Shown here: piece after piece, positions 43,207 through 52,987 of the stretch | How the letters are laid out: each line of letters begins with the position of its first letter | Position numbering within the stretch: the stretch's first letter is position 1 | Source: a bacterium | Lineage (GTDB): Bacteria; Cyanobacteriota; Vampirovibrionia; Gastranaerophilales; Gastranaerophilaceae | Assembly: GCA_017478515.1 (NCBI GenBank) | Contig: JAFVDH010000005.1 | Coordinates: forward strand, 1 to 64,000 | Reading direction: 5' to 3' | Length of the DNA stretch: 64,000 nt | Notes under the pieces: generated by a model | Databases searched by the model: none | What the model was told of the DNA's origin: nothing | Seen by the model: the letters and a program-made list of their open reading frames with translations, nothing else | Position numbers and translations under genes: made by a program

Positions 43207-45174
43207 TTATACTTCTATGTCCACATTTCCCGTTCCGGCTAATATTTTTTCGGTTTCAGAATTCGAAAGTATATCTCCCGAAATTTCTGTTCCTTGTATT
43301 GTATTTTCATTTGCCGAATTTATCGCAAGCGTTTCGTCTTCTGTCATATCTGTTTCAGGAGCTGATGCTTTTGAGTAATGAGAATTATTTTCTCCTTTTC
43401 TTTCTCCTGTTCCTGCAAAGTTTTGCTGCTGAGAACTTTCTCCGTTAGAGTTATCTCTTCCAAATGAGAATTCCGATGAGCTTTCACTTGCAGATGATAC
43501 TTTTACACTTACGTTATTTACTGTTATACCTTGATTTGATAATGTTGATTTAAGACCGTCAATATTTTTGTCTAACATTTCTTTTACTTGATAATTGTCC
43601 GTCAACATTTTCGCCTGCAAACCATCTTTACCTTTCATAATTTCGATTGTTATTTTGCCCAAACTTTCAGGGGTTAGTTGTAATGTAATCTTTTTTGTTC
43701 CATTGATATTTTGAGCCTGCATCTTGTTATTTACTTGTGCCAAAATATCATTTTTTGAAATTTCTTTAGGCTGTTCTTCAAGAGTTTGTTTTGTGTCAAC
43801 AATTTTTGAAAAGTCTTTATTTTGAGTTGAAATCAAATCTTTTTTACCTTGAGTTTCAAGAGAAAGTCTTGCTATATCATCTTGTGCAGAACCTTGACCT
43901 AAATTTCCACCAAATTCATTCTCTTCGCTGCCGGCACTTGTTACATTAAGATTTAGAGCCTCAAGCTTAGCCTCATCAAGCCCTGCCTTTTCCATTACTT
44001 CTCTAAAACTCAATTTATTTTTATTTTGTTCGTTAACAACAGGCTGAACTTCTTGCTGCATAACATCATCACTAACATTAACCAAAATATCATTATTCAA
44101 GTTATTATCTTCATTTGTAAACGTATCTACTTCAACACCGTTCAAATCTGCCGAAGAAGTTTGAACTTCTTCCGAATTTGAGAATGCATCTTGTGTTTTT
44201 GAAACATCTTTTAAGCCCTGATGTTTTTGAGAAGAAGTTAAAATCTTATCTTTCAAATCGGTATTTTCTGTAGAATTATTCACTTCTGACTGTTTTACCA
44301 CAGTTGATGACTGATTAATTTTTTCAATTGAACTCAAGCCTATATCAACCGTTTCAACAGTGGTAGATGTTTCTTCAGACAAATCATTAAACAATTCATT
44401 TGTTGAAACCAAAGTTGTATCTTCTGCAAGAGAAGTCAAACTTGCAGTATCAGCCAACAGTTGAGAATTTAAATCAACATCTTGAATATTTATTTCAGAC
44501 TCATTTAAAGAATCAAGAGTTGATTGATAAAATGCGTTAATATAAAAATCAGCCTGTGCAGACTCTTCTTGTAAATCTTCATCGAAAAGCATTTGATTTA
44601 AAGCATTTACATCAACAAAACTATCCGTATTATCTTCAAAAGTGTCAAGAATTGCCGTAGTTGCCAAACCAATCATATCAGCACCGGTTTCATCAAGAAC
44701 AGTTATATCACTATCTATTGAAGTTTTATTGTCAGTTTCCGAAATACTATTCACTTTAGAAGTCCTTGTTTCTGACTCATTCATCGATATTTTATTTACA
44801 TTACTGTTATCAGATGAAACTATTTTTTCTTGGTTTGATGAACTTTGTTTATTTTGATTTATTTTATCAGCACCGTTTTTAGGAGAAACAGAACTTTGCT
44901 CTGTTACGGAATTTTTTGAACTGTTTAGATTTTGAGAATTCTTATTACCGCCAAAAGCATTCGTATTATTGTTATTGTTTTTATTTAAATTTGAATTATT
45001 TAAAGAGGTTTTGTTATCTTTAATATAATTGCTGTTTGCATTTGAAAGAATATCATTAAAACTTTTTCCGTTAGAGAAAGTTTCTGTATAATTTTTTGTA
45101 GTTGAACCTAAATTAAGGTCTGATTTTGTCGAATTTAATAATACTGTAGTTGTATCCAATAAATTTTGTGTCAT
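43207..45174 (-). CDS. fliK: Flagellar hook-length control protein FliK
   Basis: FliK (655 aa) measures hook length and switches export specificity. The long N-terminal part (about 1-490) is disordered and rich in Asn, Ser, Thr, Asp and Glu. The globular C-terminal domain starts KKITLQLTPESLGKITIEIM and continues MLTDNYQVKEMLDKNIDGLKSTLSNQGITVNNVSVKV, the Flg_hook motif. A Ser/Asn/Glu tail follows. GAGGA precedes the ATG. It lies between fliJ and flgD. Confidence 0.92.
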   Translation of the reverse strand: MTQNLLDTTTVLLNSTKSDLNLGSTTKNYTETFSNGKSFNDILSNANSNYIKDNKTSLNNSNLNKNNNNNTNAFGGNKNSQNLNSSKNSVTEQSSVSPKNGADKINQNKQSSSNQEKIVSSDNSNVNKISMNESETRTSKVNSISETDNKTSIDSDITVLDETGADMIGLATTAILDTFEDNTDSFVDVNALNQMLFDEDLQEESAQADFYINAFYQSTLDSLNESEINIQDVDLNSQLLADTASLTSLAEDTTLVSTNELFNDLSEETSTTVETVDIGLSSIEKINQSSTVVKQSEVNNSTENTDLKDKILTSSQKHQGLKDVSKTQDAFSNSEEVQTSSADLNGVEVDTFTNEDNNLNNDILVNVSDDVMQQEVQPVVNEQNKNKLSFREVMEKAGLDEAKLEALNLNVTSAGSEENEFGGNLGQGSAQDDIARLSLETQGKKDLISTQNKDFSKIVDTKQTLEEQPKEISKNDILAQVNNKMQAQNINGTKKITLQLTPESLGKITIEIMKGKDGLQAKMLTDNYQVKEMLDKNIDGLKSTLSNQGITVNNVSVKVSSASESSSEFSFGRDNSNGESSQQQNFAGTGERKGENNSHYSKASAPETDMTEDETLAINSANENTIQGTEISGDILSNSETEKILAGTGNVDIEV

Positions 45175-45191
45175 TTTCCTCGTTTTCCCCG

Positions 45192-45641
45192 CTAATTAAA
45201 TTTAGCCTGATATCTGGTAGTCGTTAAATCGTCTGCTTCTTTTTCTTCCAGATAGTTAATGTGGTCATTAAACTTCTTTTCTTCTTTTTCTTTTAGCTTT
45301 TCTAAAATCTTTACTTGCTTTAATGCCTCGTTAACCTCTAATTGCTTTACGTGTAAAAGTTTTTTCCAATCATTTATTACCTTTTCTTGAGATTTTATGT
45401 CTCCGAATAATTTTGAAATAAAACTTTTATATGTTTGCATTCCTCCAATATCTATTTCATCTGAGTCATAAATACCGTTAAGTTCTTCTGTAAGTTTTTC
45501 TTGTCTTTCTTTAAGTTCTTCAAGCTTTTCTATTTGAAGATTTAACCGCTTTATAACTTTCGCCATTTCAAGTCTTTTGTCTTCCAAGACTTTTTTACGC
45601 ATATCAAGCACTGTTTGCAGCCTAAATGTAAATTTCTTCAA
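45192..45641 (-). CDS. fliJ: Flagellar export protein FliJ
   Basis: FliJ (149 aa) is the coiled-coil stalk of the flagellar export ATPase. The sequence is almost wholly helical, rich in Lys, Glu and Leu, starting KKFTFRLQTVLDMRKKVLEDK, as in the family. The start is a TTG with GAGGT 7 bases upstream. It is the first gene of fliJ-fliK-flgD-flgE and lies 17 bases before fliK. Confidence 0.88.
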   Translation of the reverse strand: MKKFTFRLQTVLDMRKKVLEDKRLEMAKVIKRLNLQIEKLEELKERQEKLTEELNGIYDSDEIDIGGMQTYKSFISKLFGDIKSQEKVINDWKKLLHVKQLEVNEALKQVKILEKLKEKEEKKFNDHINYLEEKEADDLTTTRYQAKFN

Positions 45642-45773
45642 CTAACTTACCTCATTCCTTGCAAATAATACTTGCTTATACTCACTTTACTAATTAATAT
45701 ATAAATTCACATCATATATATAGTTGATTTGCTTTAATAAAAATGCAAAAAATCATCCATATAAAGGATAAGC

Positions 45774-45807
45774 AGAGGGCGAAGCCAAAGGCTTCGCCCT
45801 CTTTTTA
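45774..45807. terminator. Hairpin terminator after the first DHH gene
   Basis: A perfect 13-bp stem (45774-45786 with 45790-45802), 3-base loop. The T-tract (TTTTT) lies on the plus-strand side although both flanking genes are on the minus strand. On the minus strand the tail is weaker (GCTTATCCTTTAT). Confidence 0.7.
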
Positions 45808-45823
45808 TCTAAATTTATTTTTA

Positions 45824-48277
45824 TTATGCAGCTGCTTTTGCGTCTTTTTCTGCTTTTGCTGCAGCTTTTTGTTCTGCTGTCAATACAGGTTTTGCCTCTT
45901 GAGTTTTTCTTAATTCTGCTGTAATTGACTTAATTAATTCAGGAATTGATTTTCCGTCTTTTTCTGCTTTTTCAATCTTAATTTCTGAACTGTCAGCTTT
46001 TTTAGCAATAATGTCGTTTACTTTAGCAAAAACTTTAGCAAAGTCTTTTTCTTCTTTACCGTTAATCATAACTTTCAAAGGAGTTTCTAAAGTCAAATCT
46101 TTCATAGAAATTCCGCCACCTGCAGCTTGAGAATGTCCTCCACCGCCAAATAATGTTGCAGCAATTTGAGCTAAGTTAGATTGACCGCTTGAACGGAATG
46201 AGAAACTGTATGAATTTTTATCTGCTATTTGAGAATTTGAGTTCAATTCACCTTGTTTTTGATTTTGAGTGATTAAAACAGCCAATCTGTCATAATCATA
46301 AGGTGATTTGTATGTTGAATAAGCTAAAGCTTTTGCAGACATACCCTCTGTATTTTCTTTAACACTGCCAGGCATTTTCAATGATGCCATTGCTTGCGAA
46401 CCTTTGAATGCAGAGTATACATCGTTAAATTGAACTTTTTCATCAGCTTTTTTAGCTTCTGCTAACACTTCTTGTAAATCATCATAGCTTACAGTAATCA
46501 TTCCAACACCTAAATCAGCATCCATGATTCTATTTTGTACTGATTTTTCAAGAACTAAATCTCTTGCACCTTTTGTATAAGTACCATCTGCATTTTTAAC
46601 TCTTACATTTGGTAATTCATAGTCAAGGTTCAATCTCATCCATTGTTTATCAATTTCACCACCGCCTGCTTTTTCCAATTGATCATATAACCATTTTGTC
46701 ATGCCCTCAGGTTTGTAAGTTGGTCTTTGAGTTACAGGTTTTGCATAATCTTTTGCATCATGAGATGCAACTTTTTCAAATCTGCAAGTATCAGTCAATG
46801 TACCTGCCGAAATACCTGCTACAAATTGCTTTGCGTAGTCAACAGAATTTTGGAACATTTTACCTAATAATCCTGCTTTATCAGCTAATGCTGTAACAAT
46901 TTGAGTTGCTGCAGGAACGGTATCTGCTACTAAGAATAAATTATCTTTTTTAACTTTTTCCAAATCTAAACCTAATTTTTTAGATTCAGCAGTCCATTCA
47001 CTTGCTCTGTGAGGGTGGTGGTCGATAAAGATTGTTTTATCTGCGGTTTCAAAATATTTTTTGAAGTTTTTACTTGTTCTTCCCGGAATTGGAGTATCAA
47101 GCATAATTACTAAATCATATTTTTTTGCTTTTCCGTCAATCGCACCTGCATCAAATGTTTTTGACGGGTCTTTTAATCTTTCTGCCTCTTTTTCTAATTT
47201 TTCAATTTGAGCTTTTGCAGCATCACTGTTGCTGCGTTTCAATAATTCTACGTTCTTTTCAATTTGGTATACAGCAAAACCGTTATAAGGTCTTTTTATA
47301 TTATCAACACCAGGTAATTTTGAGAAATTGTTAGGAATTTCGTCATCAATTGCCATATCAACATTTCTTTCAGGGAAAGCACCTTTAATAGCAGCTTGCA
47401 TACCTAATACGCAGCCGACTGTATCGCCATCAGGTTTACAGTGGCCTAAAACTAAAATATTTTTATTTTTTGGGTCGTTAATTTCTTTTGAAATAGTATC
47501 AATTGCAGTTTTAATTTCTCTTACTCTGCCTAAACCTTTCTTTTGACCCTCAATATCAAAAATTCTTTCTAAAACTTCTTTTGGAGAAGTTGGTTCTTCG
47601 TATACAGAAACAGTTGATGCCAATGTTTTTTTGTCAGAATCGATTAAACCTGTAAATAAATCTTTTGTTTGTTGCTTAACAGCATCATTATTACCAACAT
47701 ATTTAAAAGCAACTTCTACACCTACTGTAGGGAACGCACTGTTAACACCACCGTTTACATTTGTTAATTCAAATTTAAAATTATCTTTTTCAGCAGGATT
47801 AGATTCTATTAATTTTGCAAATCTGTTTGTTAAAGTTGACGGAACTTCACCTAATTTTCCAAATTCTTTATCATTGATACTTAAAACTTTATTTTTATAA
47901 ATCTTACCGTCTTTTTCGTTTTCAACTATATCGATTGAATAATCAAATTCTTTACCTTCTTTCCAATTGCTGTTAGCTAATTGAACAACTGAATCATCAA
48001 TTGAATCTTTTCTTCCGCCTGCTGTACCTTTTTGGTGAGCCATAACGCCTGAAAGTTTGAAGTTAACCGCAGGAACTTCTTTAACAACAGGGTTTTTAAA
48101 TTGACCTGTAAAAGATACGTGTAAGTTTTTACCGGCACGATTAATATCAATTATTTTATCGTTTTTTGTCGAAAAAGTTGCTGTATCTTTGATTTCGTTA
48201 AATCTGTAAACCGGTTGATATTTAGCTTCTCTAACATTAGGAACAGTATTATTAATTGATAAAGGTAAAACTTTCAC
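45824..48277 (-). CDS. Giant DHH-DHHA1 phosphoesterase with VSFTG-tagged N-terminal domain (copy 1)
   Basis: An 817-aa protein. An N-terminal region of about 250 residues of unknown fold carries VSFTG at 54-58 and [19 protein letters not shown] domain follows: motif [12 protein letters not shown], a motif II Asp in MLDTPIPGR, motif III FIDHHPHR and motif IV GTLTDTCRF. DHHA1 follows with FGGGGHSQAAGG. All the metal-binding residues of NrnA/GdpP-type phosphodiesterases are present, so nano-RNA, cyclic dinucleotide or pAp hydrolysis is possible. It is about 500 residues longer than NrnA. The C-terminus is Lys/Ala-rich. The start is the GTG at 48277, 8 bases after GGAGG. There is no Sec signal. 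Confidence 0.85.
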   Translation of the reverse strand: MKVLPLSINNTVPNVREAKYQPVYRFNEIKDTATFSTKNDKIIDINRAGKNLHVSFTGQFKNPVVKEVPAVNFKLSGVMAHQKGTAGGRKDSIDDSVVQLANSNWKEGKEFDYSIDIVENEKDGKIYKNKVLSINDKEFGKLGEVPSTLTNRFAKLIESNPAEKDNFKFELTNVNGGVNSAFPTVGVEVAFKYVGNNDAVKQQTKDLFTGLIDSDKKTLASTVSVYEEPTSPKEVLERIFDIEGQKKGLGRVREIKTAIDTISKEINDPKNKNILVLGHCKPDGDTVGCVLGMQAAIKGAFPERNVDMAIDDEIPNNFSKLPGVDNIKRPYNGFAVYQIEKNVELLKRSNSDAAKAQIEKLEKEAERLKDPSKTFDAGAIDGKAKKYDLVIMLDTPIPGRTSKNFKKYFETADKTIFIDHHPHRASEWTAESKKLGLDLEKVKKDNLFLVADTVPAATQIVTALADKAGLLGKMFQNSVDYAKQFVAGISAGTLTDTCRFEKVASHDAKDYAKPVTQRPTYKPEGMTKWLYDQLEKAGGGEIDKQWMRLNLDYELPNVRVKNADGTYTKGARDLVLEKSVQNRIMDADLGVGMITVSYDDLQEVLAEAKKADEKVQFNDVYSAFKGSQAMASLKMPGSVKENTEGMSAKALAYSTYKSPYDYDRLAVLITQNQKQGELNSNSQIADKNSYSFSFRSSGQSNLAQIAATLFGGGGHSQAAGGGISMKDLTLETPLKVMINGKEEKDFAKVFAKVNDIIAKKADSSEIKIEKAEKDGKSIPELIKSITAELRKTQEAKPVLTAEQKAAAKAEKDAKAAA

Positions 48278-48360
48278 TACACACGCCTCCAAATATATAT
48301 ATTAATAAAGGACATGCTATCGCAATAATTGCTTATTATTCAGGCAAATATTAACATTTG

Positions 48361-48401
48361 TAAAAAAAAAAAAAAAGGGAAACTTTAAAAAAGTTTCCCT
48401 T
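48361..48401 (-). terminator. Terminator of the second DHH gene
   Basis: A 12-bp stem (48375-48386 with 48390-48401) followed on the minus strand by an uninterrupted run of about 13-15 T. Confidence 0.95.
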
Positions 48402-48452
48402 ACAATTTACCTAAATATTTTTTATTAACCTACGTTGCCGTAATATTTTCAC

Positions 48453-51020
48453 CTACGCTACTTCGTATAATCTTCTACCACCTTTGTGTCCGTGAGGTTT
48501 TTTACCGCCGTGTGGTTTGTGATTTCCTTGAACTTGGTTATCGTTATGACCGTGTCCTTTAGGTCCTCTTGAACCTTTTGTATTTGTTGTAGAATTTGTT
48601 GCAGGTTGGCCTTTTCTGATTTCTTTTACAACATCTTTGATAATTTCAGAAGTTGTTCTACCTTTTTGACCATCTTCTGCTAATGCAATTTCGATTTTTT
48701 TGCATTTACCTGCTCTTTGATCGGCAGGAATGTTATTATCTTTCATTATGTTATAATTTCTTGTTAATTCTTCGTATACTTTTGCAGTATCTTCTTCAAC
48801 TTTACCGTTAATTTTAACTACTAACGGAGTATCAATTTCAACACCCGGTAAGTCAACTCTGCCGCCTGATGCACCGCCGTGTCCGCCACCACCGAACAAG
48901 TTAGCCAACAATTCTGCGTGGTTGCTCATTGCTGATGATCTGAATGATAATCTTAATCCATTCATTTTAGCAACATCTGAGTTTTCTGTAATAAAGTTTT
49001 CTTTCTTATCTTGAATAACTAAGATTGCAATTCTGTCTGCATCATAAGGGCCTGTATATGTTTGAGTAGCTTTTTCTGTTAAAGTACTTGGTTTTTGACC
49101 AGGAGCTAATTTTTGAGAAACTTCTGATGGATCAGATTTTAATGCACCCAAAGCTTCTGAGTATTTGAAACCGTTTTGAACATCTAATAAAGTGATATCA
49201 GGATCTTGTTGTAATGAAGAGTTAAATACATCATACATTTGATCATAATCAACTTCAATTATACCTAAGCCTAATTCAGGAGACATTTTTCTGCCTTCAA
49301 CAGCATAGTTTAACATTTTGTCACGAGGAGAAGCTTTACCGTTTACACTTGTTCCGCTTAATGCTCTATCAGGAACATCGTATGCAATATTTTCACGTAA
49401 CCATTTTTTATCTACTGATTTATCAGTTTTTGATAATTGATTTGTTAACCAAGTAGACATACCTTCAGGGAAGAAGTTCGGTCTTTGTTGAACAGGCATT
49501 GCTGAGTGATGAGGTAACAAGTTTGCTGTTCTTGTGAATGAACCTGTATCTGTTGAAGTACCTGTAATCACGCTTGCTACAAAGTTCTTAGCTGCTTGAC
49601 CACCTTTTTCAAACATTTTTCCTAAAACACCTGCTTTATCAGCTACGATTGTTACTAATTGAGTTGCAGCAGGTACTGCATCACATACTAACGCTAATCC
49701 ATTTTTATGAATTTTATCCATATCTAAACCTGTTTCAGATTTAGCATTTTGCCATTCAGTAATTCTGTGAGGATGGTGGTCTATATAAATTTGTTTTTTA
49801 CTACCTTCAATATAATCTTTAAATGCACCTGAGAATCTTGTTGGAGTAGGAACGTCCATTGTCATTACAAGGTCATATTTTTTCTTTTCTTTACCTTGTA
49901 AAGGATTTGCATCAAATAAGTTGTTTGGATCTTTTAATTCAGCTAAATCTCTTTCTAATACTTTTGATTGTTCTTTAGCAGTTTCTGTATTTAAAGCTTT
50001 TAAAACGCCTAAATTCTTTTCTAAAGTTTCAATTTTTTCAGGATTGTAAGGACGTTTTACATCTTCTATACCAGGCATTTTGTCACGGAACAAACCAGGA
50101 ATTTTATCGTCTACCGCACAATCAATTTCTCTGTCTGGAAACGCTGCTTTTAACGCTTCTTTCATAGCGATAACAGAACCTAATGTATCGCCGTCAGGTT
50201 TACAGTGACCCAAGATTAAAATTTTCTTATTTTCAGGATTGTTAATTTCATTTGAAATATTTGTTATAGCATCTTTGATTTCTCTTACTCTGCCTAAACC
50301 ATTTTCTTTACCTTCTACATCAAAAATTCTTTCCAAAACTTGTTGTGGTGATTTTTCAGGTTGATAAACCATTACTGCTTTTGAAATTTTTGGATCATCT
50401 GAATTTAATAATGTATTAAATGCATCTGCAGCTTTTGCTGCTTCTGCTTTATTTTCCCCAACATATTTTAATGAAGCTCTTAAACCAATTGTAGGAGCAC
50501 CTTTCGAAGTACCTGCGATTACATTTGATAATTCAAATCTATAATCAGAAGGTTTCTTAGCAATAATAGGCATTATAAATTGTGCCATTTCTTCCGGTAC
50601 AGAACCAACAGCACCGAATTTAGGATGGCTTAATTCTAATGATTTACCACTACGAGTCTTAACTTCTTTTGCTCTTAATACATCGCCTTCTTTCCAGTTG
50701 CTGTTTGCTAATTGAACAACTGAATCATCCACAGCTGTTGCTGAAGCACCTTCAGTACCTGCTTGGTGTTTCGATACGCCTCTTACACGGAATTGAATAG
50801 CTGGAGCATCTTCATTTGCTTTCGTTTCCATCGGATTTTGAAGTTTTCCTGTAAATGACACATGTAAAGCATTTCCTTCTCTCTTTAACGAAATTGGTGA
50901 TGCTTTCTTTGATAATTCTACACTATCTGTTGCATAAGTTAATTTTGGTTGTGCATTACGGACTTTGACTTCCGATTTTGGTGCAACTACTGCTGAACTG
51001 TTGATTTTACTAATATTCAT
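48453..51020 (-). CDS. Giant DHH-DHHA1 phosphoesterase with VSFTG-tagged N-terminal domain (copy 2)
   Basis: An 855-aa paralogue of the neighbouring gene with the same layout. VSFTG is at 54-58, the N-terminal domain runs to about 225, DHH motif I HCKPDGD is at 272-278, IDHHPHR near 413-419, GTSTDTGSF and DHHA1 GGGGH at 710-714. It adds a Gly/His/Lys-rich tail ([27 protein letters not shown]) that may bind metal or nucleic acid. Large inserts relative to NrnA lie between motifs I and II and between motif IV and DHHA1. It has its own terminator, so the duplicates are separately transcribed. There is no Sec signal. Confidence 0.87.
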   Translation of the reverse strand: MNISKINSSAVVAPKSEVKVRNAQPKLTYATDSVELSKKASPISLKREGNALHVSFTGKLQNPMETKANEDAPAIQFRVRGVSKHQAGTEGASATAVDDSVVQLANSNWKEGDVLRAKEVKTRSGKSLELSHPKFGAVGSVPEEMAQFIMPIIAKKPSDYRFELSNVIAGTSKGAPTIGLRASLKYVGENKAEAAKAADAFNTLLNSDDPKISKAVMVYQPEKSPQQVLERIFDVEGKENGLGRVREIKDAITNISNEINNPENKKILILGHCKPDGDTLGSVIAMKEALKAAFPDREIDCAVDDKIPGLFRDKMPGIEDVKRPYNPEKIETLEKNLGVLKALNTETAKEQSKVLERDLAELKDPNNLFDANPLQGKEKKKYDLVMTMDVPTPTRFSGAFKDYIEGSKKQIYIDHHPHRITEWQNAKSETGLDMDKIHKNGLALVCDAVPAATQLVTIVADKAGVLGKMFEKGGQAAKNFVASVITGTSTDTGSFTRTANLLPHHSAMPVQQRPNFFPEGMSTWLTNQLSKTDKSVDKKWLRENIAYDVPDRALSGTSVNGKASPRDKMLNYAVEGRKMSPELGLGIIEVDYDQMYDVFNSSLQQDPDITLLDVQNGFKYSEALGALKSDPSEVSQKLAPGQKPSTLTEKATQTYTGPYDADRIAILVIQDKKENFITENSDVAKMNGLRLSFRSSAMSNHAELLANLFGGGGHGGASGGRVDLPGVEIDTPLVVKINGKVEEDTAKVYEELTRNYNIMKDNNIPADQRAGKCKKIEIALAEDGQKGRTTSEIIKDVVKEIRKGQPATNSTTNTKGSRGPKGHGHNDNQVQGNHKPHGGKKPHGHKGGRRLYEVA

Positions 51021-51249
51021 TTAACACTCCTACCTATATATTATTTGATAATTGATGTTTTGTGAATTGTGGATTTTTAACTTCAATTACATGAATACAC
51101 TAAATTTTTACCTACACATGTTCTAAAAGGTTTGAACAAATTTTTTTTTGATAGGTCATGTCGAAAACATTAAGATTTTTTAACAATTTGTTACAATTTT
51201 TATATTACGAACCGATATGATAGTATATAAATAAGTAGAGGAGTTAATA

Positions 51250-52044
51250 TTGGAGAACAAAGCAGAAGATAATTTTGCACAGGTAAATGAATGGCTTATT
51301 GCATATAAGCAAACTGATAGCGAAAAGCAAAAGAAACAACTTCAAAATTTAATAGTTGTAGCAACAATGCCATTGGTAAAAAAAATAGCTTGTTCGCTGG
51401 CAAGACGTTCGACTGACCCTGTTGATGATTTAATTCAGGTTGGATCTCTCGGATTAATTAAGGCTATAGAGTTTTATAATCCGGAAATTTCTACTAAATT
51501 CAAGACTTATGCAAGCTACTTAATAACAGGAGAAATAAGACATTATTTAAGAGATAAAGCCTCTATGATTAAAGCCCCGAGAGAAATTCAAGAGCTTTCA
51601 TTCAGAATAAACAATTATATAAAACAGCTTATTGAAACATCAGGCGATGAGCCTACAACGGAAGAAGTTGCAAAAGCAATGGATGTATCTGTTCAAAAAG
51701 TTAATATTGCAATTGAGGTTGACAGAAGAAAAAGCACAATTTCTCTTGACCAAACGATAAATAACATTGATGATGATAACATGTCTTTAGCAGATAAAAT
51801 TCCGGCCGGAGATTATCAGGAGTTTTTAAATTCTTATGAAGAAAAAATCATGCTTTCTAAAGCGATTGAGAAATTACAGCCTGAATTGAAGTCTGTTATT
51901 GAATTAAACTATTATGAAGATTTAAATCAAAGACAAATCGCAGAAAAATTAAATATTTCGCAAATGCAGGTTTCACGAAGATTAAAAAAGGCACTTGCGG
52001 CAATGTATGAAATAATTACAAGCTCTGATTACGAAAGAAATTGA
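51250..52044 (+). CDS. SigF/SigB-like alternative sigma factor
   Basis: A 264-aa group 3 sigma-70 factor. Region 2 (about residues 30-105) has DPVDDLIQVGSLGLIKAIEFYNP and KFKTYASYLITGEIRHYLRDK. Region 3 spans about 110-165, and region 4 (about 205-255) contains LNQRQIAEKLNISQMQVSRRL. Relatives direct stress, sporulation, flagellar or, in cyanobacteria, type IV pilus genes. The start is a TTG with GAGGAG 6 bases upstream. Its stop is 5 bases before pilD, so the two are almost certainly co-transcribed. No anti-sigma of the SpoIIAB type is adjacent. Confidence 0.9.
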   Translation: MENKAEDNFAQVNEWLIAYKQTDSEKQKKQLQNLIVVATMPLVKKIACSLARRSTDPVDDLIQVGSLGLIKAIEFYNPEISTKFKTYASYLITGEIRHYLRDKASMIKAPREIQELSFRINNYIKQLIETSGDEPTTEEVAKAMDVSVQKVNIAIEVDRRKSTISLDQTINNIDDDNMSLADKIPAGDYQEFLNSYEEKIMLSKAIEKLQPELKSVIELNYYEDLNQRQIAEKLNISQMQVSRRLKKALAAMYEIITSSDYERN

Positions 52045-52048
52045 TAAC

Positions 52049-52969
52049 ATGCCTGACATTTTAACACTTTATATAGCATTTTGGGTATTTATAATCGGGT
52101 TGTGCATAGGAAGTTTTTTAAACGTTGTAATACTCAGAGGATTATCGGGAGAATCAATAGTATTTCCTCCGTCAAAGTGTCCGAAATGCCAACATGCTCT
52201 AAAATGGTGGCATAATATTCCTTTACTATCGTATTTAATTTTGAGAGGGAAGTGTTATTTTTGTCATGAAAAGATTAGTCCGCAGTATTTTGCAGTTGAA
52301 CTTATTACGGGAATATTATTTACGGCTGTATTTTTTAAATTCGGTTTAACAATAAACATGCTTTTAATGCTTGTTATTTTTTCATTATTCGTTGTAATGA
52401 CAGTAACTGACTTAAGAGAAAAAATAATATTTGATATGCATGCTTTTATTCTTGCAGGTGCGGGGCTCATATTCAGCCTGATTAATCACAATTTATTAAA
52501 CTCAGTCTTAGGGCTTTTAGAGGGAATATTGATTATGGAAATATTTGCCTCAATAGGGTATTTATTTGTAAAATCAAGGGCTTTCGGAATAGGTGATACT
52601 TATATAGCAGGGGCACTGGGAGTGATTTTCGGATGGGCTCCGCTGCTTTTGGTATTGATTTTATCTCTTATTGTCCAAGCCGTAATAACTATGCCTTTGT
52701 ATTTATTTAAATTATACAAATCTAAAAATTTCAAAACTTTAATATCCTTAGTTTTATTTTTACTTATTGCAGCCGTATATAAAATATTGAGCCTAAAAAC
52801 AGATATAAACATTATTATATTATATATAGGAATATTACTTGTAGTTATATCTGGATTGTACTGCGTAAGACAAGTTACACGAAATATAAAATCCGCATCG
52901 GAAGCAATAATTCTTCCATTCGGGCCTGCAATGTTTATAGCGGCGGCAGTATTTTTGTTCTTAAACTAA
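52049..52969 (+). CDS. pilD: Type IV prepilin peptidase
   Basis: A 306-aa inner-membrane aspartyl protease that cleaves prepilins after Gly and often N-methylates the new N-terminus. The N-terminal domain has GSFLNVVILRG and two CxxC pairs (CPKCQHAL, CYFCHEKISP). The active-site aspartates are in VTDLREKIIFD and FGIGDTYIAG (GxGD). About eight hydrophobic segments. It follows the SigF-like gene by 5 bases. The pilin at 5235-5876 is a likely substrate. Confidence 0.94.
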   Translation: MPDILTLYIAFWVFIIGLCIGSFLNVVILRGLSGESIVFPPSKCPKCQHALKWWHNIPLLSYLILRGKCYFCHEKISPQYFAVELITGILFTAVFFKFGLTINMLLMLVIFSLFVVMTVTDLREKIIFDMHAFILAGAGLIFSLINHNLLNSVLGLLEGILIMEIFASIGYLFVKSRAFGIGDTYIAGALGVIFGWAPLLLVLILSLIVQAVITMPLYLFKLYKSKNFKTLISLVLFLLIAAVYKILSLKTDINIIILYIGILLVVISGLYCVRQVTRNIKSASEAIILPFGPAMFIAAAVFLFLN

Positions 52970-52987
52970 ATCACAAAACTAAGAGGA

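Noticed and set aside
43207-45174. FliK N-terminal low-complexity region as a separate adhesin-like gene
   Set aside because: It is one continuous frame ending in a clear Flg_hook domain between fliJ and flgD; disorder there is normal for FliK.
48362-48376. Poly-A tract as a phase-variable homopolymer
   Set aside because: On the minus strand it is the U-tract of a terminator after the stop codon, so length changes would not affect a reading frame.
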